Shown here: one piece after another, positions 57,795 to 64,000 of the stretch
How positions within the stretch are numbered: the first letter of the stretch is position 1
Layout: each line of letters begins with the position of its first letter
DNA from: Synaphobranchus kaupii
Taxonomy: Eukaryota > Chordata > Actinopteri > Anguilliformes > Synaphobranchidae
Length of the DNA: 64,000 nt
Direction: 5' to 3'
Assembly (NCBI GenBank): GCA_029718625.1
Contig: CM056377.1
Location: 97,208,998-97,272,997 of the forward strand
Translations under genes and position numbers: made by a program
The notes under the pieces: model-generated
Databases searched by the model: none
What the model was told of the DNA's origin: nothing
Seen by the model: the letters and a program-made list of their open reading frames with translations, nothing else

Positions 57795-58431
57795 GTTTTA
57801 TACATGGATTTTCTTAATGTTGTATGTACTTGTTTCCTTTGATATATCCCTGTATGATGTTTGAATGCTGAATGTTAACGTGGCTGAATTGTACTTGTTT
57901 TTAAGTTTTATACATGTTTTTATTTTTTGTTCGCAGGTCTCTCTTGTAAAAGAGATCTTGATCTCAATGAGACTACCTGTAAAAATAAAGGATAATAAAT
58001 AAATAAATAAAATAAAAATATAGCAGAGAGACAAACAAACTGGCCGGGAGAATCTCAAGACAGAACTGAGACAACGAACTGGCGAAGAGGCAGTGAAACA
58101 AGGGAACTTAAATAAGGAGGGGAACAGGTGAGAAGACTAATTTAATAATACAGGGGAGTAATTAATAAAGGGAGTGAGGAATGTGTGTGAGAGGAAGAGT
58201 GATAGGTTAATGATAAGAGGCGAAAACAAGGAACTAAATGGGGACCCACGCCCAGCCTGCAATGAACACAGAAACGAGACGAACAGGGTAAACTGAATAA
58301 CACGACATGAAACATAAGGAATGGGAAAACGAAAGAAACGAAAGGGAGGTGGACTGGAGGGAAACAGCGGATGTTACACTACTATTTCTTTTGTTATTAC
58401 TGTACACATTGAACAGAGGATACACACTTAC

Positions 58432-58614
58432 TAATGCACCGCGGATACGTCCAATTTCCATTAATGCATATTGCTTTAGTGCCACCTTCGTGGTTAAATG
58501 TGTCTTCACATTGGTAGTCCACTTCTGTTCCATTTTCATACACCTCTTCTTTCTTATGTTGAAGCACTGCTGAAGCATTGTTGACCTTGTGTTCTGGGCT
58601 TGAACATTTTGACC
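58432..58614 (-). CDS. Factor H-like: sushi module
   Basis: 183-bp phase-1 exon, acceptor ATCCTTTTAG, donor A|GTAAGT. One SCR module: S-K-C-S-S-P-E-H, then EVDYQCEDTFNHEGGTKAIC, then N-G-N-W-T-Y-P-R-C, with four Cys and the conserved Trp. It lies 54 bp from the end of the solo LTR, so its donor-side intron was invaded almost at the splice site. Confidence 0.9.
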
Positions 58615-59084
58615 CTAAAAGGATATGCATTATTATACATTATGATTTTTATGACTATCAATTTAGTTGTTGATTTAAGAAATAACTATAATGGAACATT
58701 ACCATATAACCAAGTGAGCTGAATTTTGCAGCAGGACCTGTTTGGATGGTATCGCCCGGATAGTGTTATTTGCTCAGTCTAATGCGGTGAAGACCCAAGT
58801 CTTTACATGCCACAAATTAGAGTTGTAACCAAATATATTATTTATTTTTAACTTGCCAATATTTTCATATGAATTGGTCCCGACCAGCTAGTATGCTTGT
58901 GAGACTTGACATTTGACTACTACGGCAGACCACTAGGTGGTCCAGCAGTGTGTCTCCCCCTAAGTTGAAATATAGCATATGCCTATGATTGCAGCTCTTG
59001 CTGTGAACAATATGTGTGCAAACTAGGTCTGCAAACAGTTTTGAAAAATACAACAGCCTAATAACAATAATAATAATAATAAGA

Positions 59085-59106
59085 GGGGGGGGGGGGGGGG
59101 GGGGGG
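59085..59106. repeat. Poly-G (poly-C on the gene strand) tract beside a splice donor
   Basis: About 21 consecutive G on the plus strand, next to an AAT microsatellite. On the gene strand it is a C tract starting about 12 bases inside the intron after the 59.2-kb exon. Confidence 0.9.
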
Positions 59107-59118
59107 TTTAGTACTTAC

Positions 59119-59301
59119 GAATGCATATTGGAAGGTGGCTCCAAGTTCCATTCGAGCAAGAGACTTTGCTGTCCCCCTGCATTTCATACAATTCTGCACA
59201 TTGAAAATGCACTTCAGATAGATGAGTATACATACTCTGATACTTTGATGTAATTGCTGCATATTCGACACGTAGGGGAGGAATACACATTTTACCAGAC
59301 G
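59119..59301 (-). CDS. Factor H-like: sushi module
   Basis: 183-bp phase-1 exon, acceptor ATTCCCAACAG, donor C|GTAAGT. One SCR module: G-K-M-C-I-P-P-L-R-V-E-Y, then EVHFQCAELYEMQGDSKVSC, then N-G-T-W-S-H-L-P-I-C, with four Cys and the conserved Trp. Its donor is followed by a long C tract. Confidence 0.9.
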
Positions 59302-59710
59302 CTGTTGGGAATATTAAACAGGCATGATTAATCAATTTAACTTGCTTCATGATTTTAACATTATTAGATTAATATAAAATATAAGAATTACTTATATATA
59401 TATCTTCTTGTAGTTAGGCTGTTGGAGTCTGTGTTATTGTCTTAAAGAGCAACTTGAGTTGGGATTTTTGATTAGCCTATCCCTCCGTGCCTATTTTTTG
59501 AATAACAGAAGTATAACGTGGGTTGTGCTTGTCTGCAATGACTCACTGTGTGCATCCAGAGCCTGGCAAAGAGGCTACACACACCCACTCCACCCCCAGC
59601 CTAAACCCACCACTATGTACATGATGACATAATGGCATATTAGAAAAACCAGTGATCATAAAAGGCTAATTCCTACAGAACACAATTTATAGATATTTAT
59701 AATTTATACA
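59302..59710. other. Intron, nothing further seen
   Basis: No extra module or terminal repeat is recognisable. Confidence 0.5.
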
Positions 59711-60283
59711 TGCCATGACTTCCTGATGTCTGTGACCCAACAACATCAAAAGACTCTTGATATGTTATTTGCAGGTACATTTACAAGCCATATTATAACC
59801 TCTCTGCATTAAGATGTAACTTACACTGGAACAGTATGGAACACATGGTTGGCTAAAAAGTCATCAAGGGTCTGAGCACGAGCCTCAAACCATCACTCTG
59901 CTGCCAGATATGCAGTAGATCTGCATGGATCACTTTAAGGCTTGTTTCGCCTAAATTTTCTTCTTGGACTCTATGGAAATATAAGTCAGAAACCCTTAAA
60001 GTGATCCATCCACATCTACTGCATATCTGGCAGCAGTCATGGTTTGACGCTCGTTTGATTCCTCAGACCTTTGATGACTTGCCAATTACTTTTGGTCCCC
60101 TAAAACGGGGGGGGGGGGGGGATTTTTTATAAAAATGGCTCCAATTGCTACACGGTTCACTCGACATGGATGTGCACAACCACAAACTAAAGCTGAAAGT
60201 CTGCACTTTATCTTGGTGGAGTACAGAACAAAAAACAACAAAAAATGTTCCAGTGTCCGAACACTTGGAGTGCACTGTATGTG
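59711..60283. mobile_element. Palindrome-family MITE, right half shortened
   Basis: The left arm starts 'catgccatgacttcctgatg' and shares the core with the 61-62 kb copy (inversion centre about 59960). The right arm breaks off near 60080 and jumps to an end containing a 13-base G run and a Tc1-like terminus (GTCCGAACACTTGGAGTGCACTGTA). It is non-coding. Confidence 0.7.
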
Positions 60284-60530
60284 TAATCTTACATATTATG
60301 TGATTGTATTTTTGTTATTTGTTTCCACCAAAGTTGCTCTTTAAATTATGTAATAACATTGTTTGGATAAAATTAATTCTGATCCCTTCTGGTTTTATGT
60401 TTGCAAAAGACACTGAGCCATGAAGAAACAATGAAGGTTCATTTTTGCTCATTGTATGCAATGGAACAATATAAAGCCCTAAGATGTGGTACTATACATT
60501 TGAAAGCCATTCCACCTAAGGTTTACTTAC

Positions 60531-60707
60531 ATTTGCATATTGGTAGTGGTTTCTTCCAATCTCCGTTTACACATTGTGCCTGATTATTACTTTCCATTTT
60601 GTATCCAGCAGCACATTCAAATGTCAAAAATTCACCATTTGAATACACGTCTTGCCTTTCTTTCGGTTTTGCATTAGAAATTTCTAGAGCAACACATTTC
60701 ATTTTAT
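60531..60707 (-). CDS. Factor H-like: sushi module (first in window)
   Basis: 177-bp phase-1 exon, acceptor CTTTTATTACAG, donor T|GTAAGT. One SCR module: K-M-K-C-V-A-L-E-I-S-N-A-K-P, then FLTFECAAGYKMESNNQAQC, then N-G-D-W-K-K-P-L-P-I-C-K, with four Cys and the conserved Trp. The preceding exon must lie beyond the window, since at least 3.3 kb upstream shows no further module. Confidence 0.9.
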
Positions 60708-61162
60708 CTGTAATAAAAGGTCACATAACATTTAATGAATCCAAACACATTGAGAAAACAATAATATAACTTAACCGCAATGGAAAAGGCAATTGCTGTT
60801 AAAAATAGAATGATCTTGGAGCGTACCTAGAGGCCTGTATTCAGCAATCTATCAAACTAGTATACAAAGATCTTGCAAAAACTAGGCTTGCCTTTAAGTA
60901 TTGATCTCAAAATGTGGCCAAGTCACAACTAACAATATTGCCTATCGTAGCTCACACTAATTGAACTAGCTCTATCCCAAAGCAATGCAACCCGATCTTT
61001 CCTAAATTATTTAATGTAACTTTGCACTGTGTTTTTTCATCTATCTCAAGTGAATGTGGTCAATGAAACTTCATGTGCCACGTCAAACTGTGAAATGACA
61101 ATCATTTATAGTGGAAATAATCTGTGATTCAGACGTCAAAAAAGAGAAATGACTAGACTATA
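60708..61162. other. Intron, nothing further seen
   Basis: Unremarkable AT-rich sequence. Confidence 0.5.
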
Positions 61163-61164
61163 TA

Positions 61165-62274
61165 CAGTGAGCAACATAATTTGTTGGACAGTGACACATT
61201 CTTTGTTATTTTGGTTCTGTTCTGAGATTGAAGTGCAGACGGTCAGCCTTAATTTGAGGGTATTTTCATCCATATCGGATGAACCGTTTTGAAATTATAG
61301 AACCTTTTGTACATAGTACAAGAAATAAAGCCTGTGTTATGGATATTATATATTAATATTTGGTTGCATATCCTTTGCATGCCATGACTTTCTGATGTCT
61401 GTGACCCAACAATATCAAAATACTCTTAATATCTTATTTCCTGGTACTCCTACAGGCGATACTATAACCTCTCTTGCTCTATGGTAATTGGGGGGTGGGA
61501 CTAGATTTAGCTGTAAATTACACTGGAACAGTATGGAACACATGGTTGGCTAAATGGCTCTTAGTCATCAAGGGTCTGACGTATCAAAAAAGCCTTAAAC
61601 CATCACTCTGCTGCCAGATATGCAGTAGATATGGATGGATAACTTGAAGGTTTTCTTCTCTTGACTTATTTTTCCATAGAGTTCAATAGGAAAATTTGTC
61701 AGGAGAAACAACCCTTAAAGTGATCCATCCATATCTACTGCATATCTGGCAGCAGAGTAATGGTTTGAGGCTCGTTTGATACCTCAGACTCTTGGTGACT
61801 TACAGCCATTTCGCCAACAATGTATTCCATACTGTTCCAGCATAATTTACAGCTAAATCTAGTCCCACCCCCCAATTCCCATAGAGATCCATTCAAATGC
61901 AGAGATGCTATAGTATCCCTTGTAAGAGTACCACATAATAAGATATCAGGAGTCTTTTGACATTGTTGGGTCACAGCCATCAGGAAGTCATGGCATGCAA
62001 AGGATATGCGACCATATATTAAAAATTAGTACTTTATTATTACATTATGTTAAACTGTCAAATATTTTTTGATGCCCGAAAATGGGGGGGACTATGTACA
62101 AAAGGTTCTATAATTTCTAAACGGTTCATCTGAAATGGATGAAAATACCCACAAATTAAAGCTGACAGTCTGCACTTCAACCAGTTTCATTGGATCCTTT
62201 CAAACTCAAAATGCTAGAGTACAGAACCAAAATAACAAAAAATGTGTTACTGTCCAATGAATTATGTGCTCACT
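61165..62274. mobile_element. Complete giant palindromic MITE, about 1.1 kb
   Basis: Ends CAGTGAGCAACATAATTTG and its near complement at 62240-62274, TA at the left. The whole element is one inverted repeat centred at about 61670. Mirrored landmarks include 'ggttctgttctgag', 'aggttctataatttc', 'catgccatgac' and 'gctgccagatatgcagtaga'. It is non-coding. The Tc1-like ends suggest it moves with a Tc1 transposase. Confidence 0.9.
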
Positions 62275-63480
62275 ATATTTGTTTGAACAATGGTCTGCAT
62301 CCAGTGTGTTGGGTCTATGAAAAGCACTGCATGAATAAAATGCATTATCTTTATTATCATTATTATTATTATTATTAATTTATGTGGAATATTTGTATTT
62401 TAATAGAAACACAGCCTGGACATTCCTGTGTTCACAAAATTGTGTTTACAACTAACATTTGTTATTATTTGTCATGTTAAAAGAATTAGTACTATTTTAC
62501 TTATCTGGTGTCATCTGACCCACAGACAGTAGGCTACATTAATTGGGCAAACATATGTGGATAGGTTTGTAAAATGCAGTATTTACTAGGTCATAATATT
62601 GCAAATTTTTGTCTGTATTTATTTATTCATCTAGCCTTTCTCTATTGTAAATGATGTTTCTTGGTATGAATGTCTGTGAATTGTAGAGAAAATTGTAGCA
62701 GTAGTGAGCATTCTAAAACCTGTACATTTTCTCAAGAAAACTTGACAACAAAATATAAACATATTGTTTCTGGAGTGTAATTATTCATGAACTGTTTAAA
62801 ACATTCACTGAAATGATGTGTTGTTCCATGAGGCAATTTTTATTATTTGACCATTTTTATTTATTATTTAAACTACGTAAGTTAGTTTAATCAGAGCTGA
62901 ATGAAATGCCTTGGATTATGTGAATCTTTGACATCCTTGCCCTTAGAAATCCTGCGAAGTCTATGGAATTTGTGTGTCCGGGCCACATAACTGTATAAAA
63001 CCAGTTCTATATTTCATATTGAAAGAAACTAATGTAATCTCGAGTAACCATAACGCCCTCCTGACGAGAATGAGAAAATATCTCCTATTACCCGCGATTA
63101 CACTGTAAAATATCAGTTTGTAGATTAACTATGCATTTAATTTATAATAAAATACAAAACACCACCACCTGTCGCCAACTAATATTATGTCTATAATAGA
63201 TGCATCATTCATCCAATGAAGCTAGTGATCATGATGATGCAAAGACATGAATGAACCATAAGGTAGGCTAATGAAATCTACTGGGAGCCATGCATGCACA
63301 ATAGCTATGGAAGATTTTTAGTGACTTAATTAAATGCAATCGCTTTAGCGACACATTGTGAAATGTAATACGTAGCTGCGTTTGCTTTTACGTAATGATG
63401 CACATTTATCATGCCATAATTTAAAACTAAACGCATATTGCATTGCATTTCATTGTGTGTTCTCTAAAAACACTCATACT
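62275..63480. other. Intron or flank, nothing further seen
   Basis: It has a short TTA microsatellite near 62355 but no exon, RNA gene or element with clear ends. Confidence 0.45.
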
Positions 63481-63810
63481 GAAATACAATACGGGGTGTA
63501 TTACATTTCAACGCCAGCTGCACCATTTTCATGCCAAAATTGAAATGCAAACGAGCCCATTGCATTTAGCTTTGTCAGCATAGCGTGGTGTACGGAATGT
63601 GACACAATTCAAAGCAATCCTCGTGATTGTATTTATTGACCTGCAGAGCGGTCTGTCATTGCATTTCAACACCAGCTACGCGGGTTCCGTGCCTAAATTT
63701 AAATGTAAACGGGGGGTGATTGCATTTCGCTCTGTGGCCACTGCGTGCCGCACGGGACATGACAAAATTCAAAGCACTACTCGTGATTGTATTTATTTGA
63801 CTAGCATTCC
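63481..63810. repeat. About 160-bp tandem repeat, two units
   Basis: 'acaattcaaagc...tcgtgattgtattta' at 63604 recurs at about 63764, with matching 'tgcatttcaacgccagct' and 'tgcatttcaacaccagct' openings. The overlapping ORFs on both strands are not supported. Confidence 0.7.
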
Positions 63811-64000
63811 TAGGCTGGTAACTCACATGCCTAGCATAGCTATCAAGTTCCAACTGAATTGGCTGGTCACTAGCTGGTTACTCACGTCGGCTACCTAGCC
63901 TGGCAACCCACTGGATTGGCAATTCTTTTTATTTCTGACTTGTCTCATTTGCAGTTTGAGTCTGTAGTTTCCACAAGACAAGTTGTTCAATTCAAGTGAA

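Larger units (their letters stand above)
56060..58018 (+). mobile_element. Internally deleted LINE (L2/CR1-like) inside the solo LTR
   Basis: The plus strand carries an ORF1-like start, then directly the RT palm, RT C-terminus, a 3' UTR and a tail of (AAAT)n-type repeats after 'aatgagactacctgtaaaa'. The middle of the element (endonuclease and first RT part) is missing. It lies opposite in orientation to the LTR it interrupts. Confidence 0.85.
55813..58378 (-). mobile_element. Solo LTR interrupted by a LINE
   Basis: Termini TGTTATGCC and GATGTTACA (TG...CA) are flanked by a perfect 5-bp duplication CTACT (55808-55812, 58379-58383). Without the inserted LINE (about 56060-58018) the LTR is about 605 bp. 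On its sense (minus) strand it has a TTATTTAAG box near 58100, C/T-rich sequence, and AATAAA near 55900 close to its 3' end, as in fish gypsy LTRs. No internal retroviral-type region remains, so it is the product of LTR-LTR recombination. Confidence 0.85.

Noticed and set aside
63599..63898. ORFs on both strands near the right edge
   Set aside because: They lie across a 160-bp tandem repeat and show no sushi module or other domain.

Overview
The window is vertebrate nuclear DNA, almost certainly from a teleost fish. It is AT-rich and gene-poor, with spliced exons showing GT/AG borders. It is dominated by fish-type mobile DNA: several Tc1 families with IR/DR ends, an IS630-like Gly/Arg-rich transposase family, a Harbinger-type MITE, L2/CR1-like LINEs and gypsy-like LTRs. 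There are no bacterial operons, CRISPR arrays or rRNA. The only host gene I can support is on the minus strand. It is the 3' part of a complement factor H-like gene: six exons at 60.6, 59.2, 58.5, 55.5, 47.4 and 28.3 kb, each encoding one sushi (SCR/CCP) module, all joined in phase 1, with a stop codon and poly(A) signal after the last. The 5' exons lie beyond the right edge.

Left part (1-28 kb): a palindromic-MITE arm and a Tc1 end, then a 152-bp minisatellite of about 19 copies plus decayed copies (0.7-4.1 kb). Next come three internally deleted members of one IS630/Tc1-like family (5.3-6.5, 8.1-9.3, 10.8-11.4 kb). Two AT-rich blocks rich in a near-palindromic ATTACCGTAAT motif abut them, with a 325-bp fold-back MITE between. 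Further right are two copies of one deleted Tc1 derivative (13.5 and 22.6 kb), a repeat with tandem tRNA-like pol III promoter units present twice (16.7-18.1 and 25.2-26.3 kb), a 5'-truncated LINE (18.9-19.9 kb), a 476-bp tandem duplication (24.2-25.1 kb) and a Tc1 fragment (26.8 kb).

Centre (28-47 kb): the last intron of the factor H-like gene is about 18.9 kb long. It holds the most striking object here, a 13.26-kb concatemer of one LTR element (32282-45540). Six LTRs alternate with five short non-coding internal regions. The whole is bounded by one 5-bp target duplication (ATAAT) and TG...CA termini. A 12-nt sequence one base after each LTR is the exact reverse complement of the predicted transcript start, 27 bp downstream of TATA. 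That is the arrangement expected for Tf1/sushi-type self-primed reverse transcription. The LTRs are far longer than the internal part, carry a 218-bp VNTR and are built of degenerate modules each containing a TCTC...GAGA stem-loop.

Right part (47-64 kb): the intron between the 55.5- and 47.4-kb exons holds four Tc1-type elements end to end, separated only by (TA)n. One of them carries a giant palindrome that itself contains a Harbinger-type MITE. The next intron upstream holds a solo LTR (TSD CTACT) interrupted by an internally deleted LINE. The 60-62 kb region carries two more members of the palindrome family. No complete autonomous transposon was found. The window reads as one immune gene with introns greatly enlarged by nested, self-amplified repeats.
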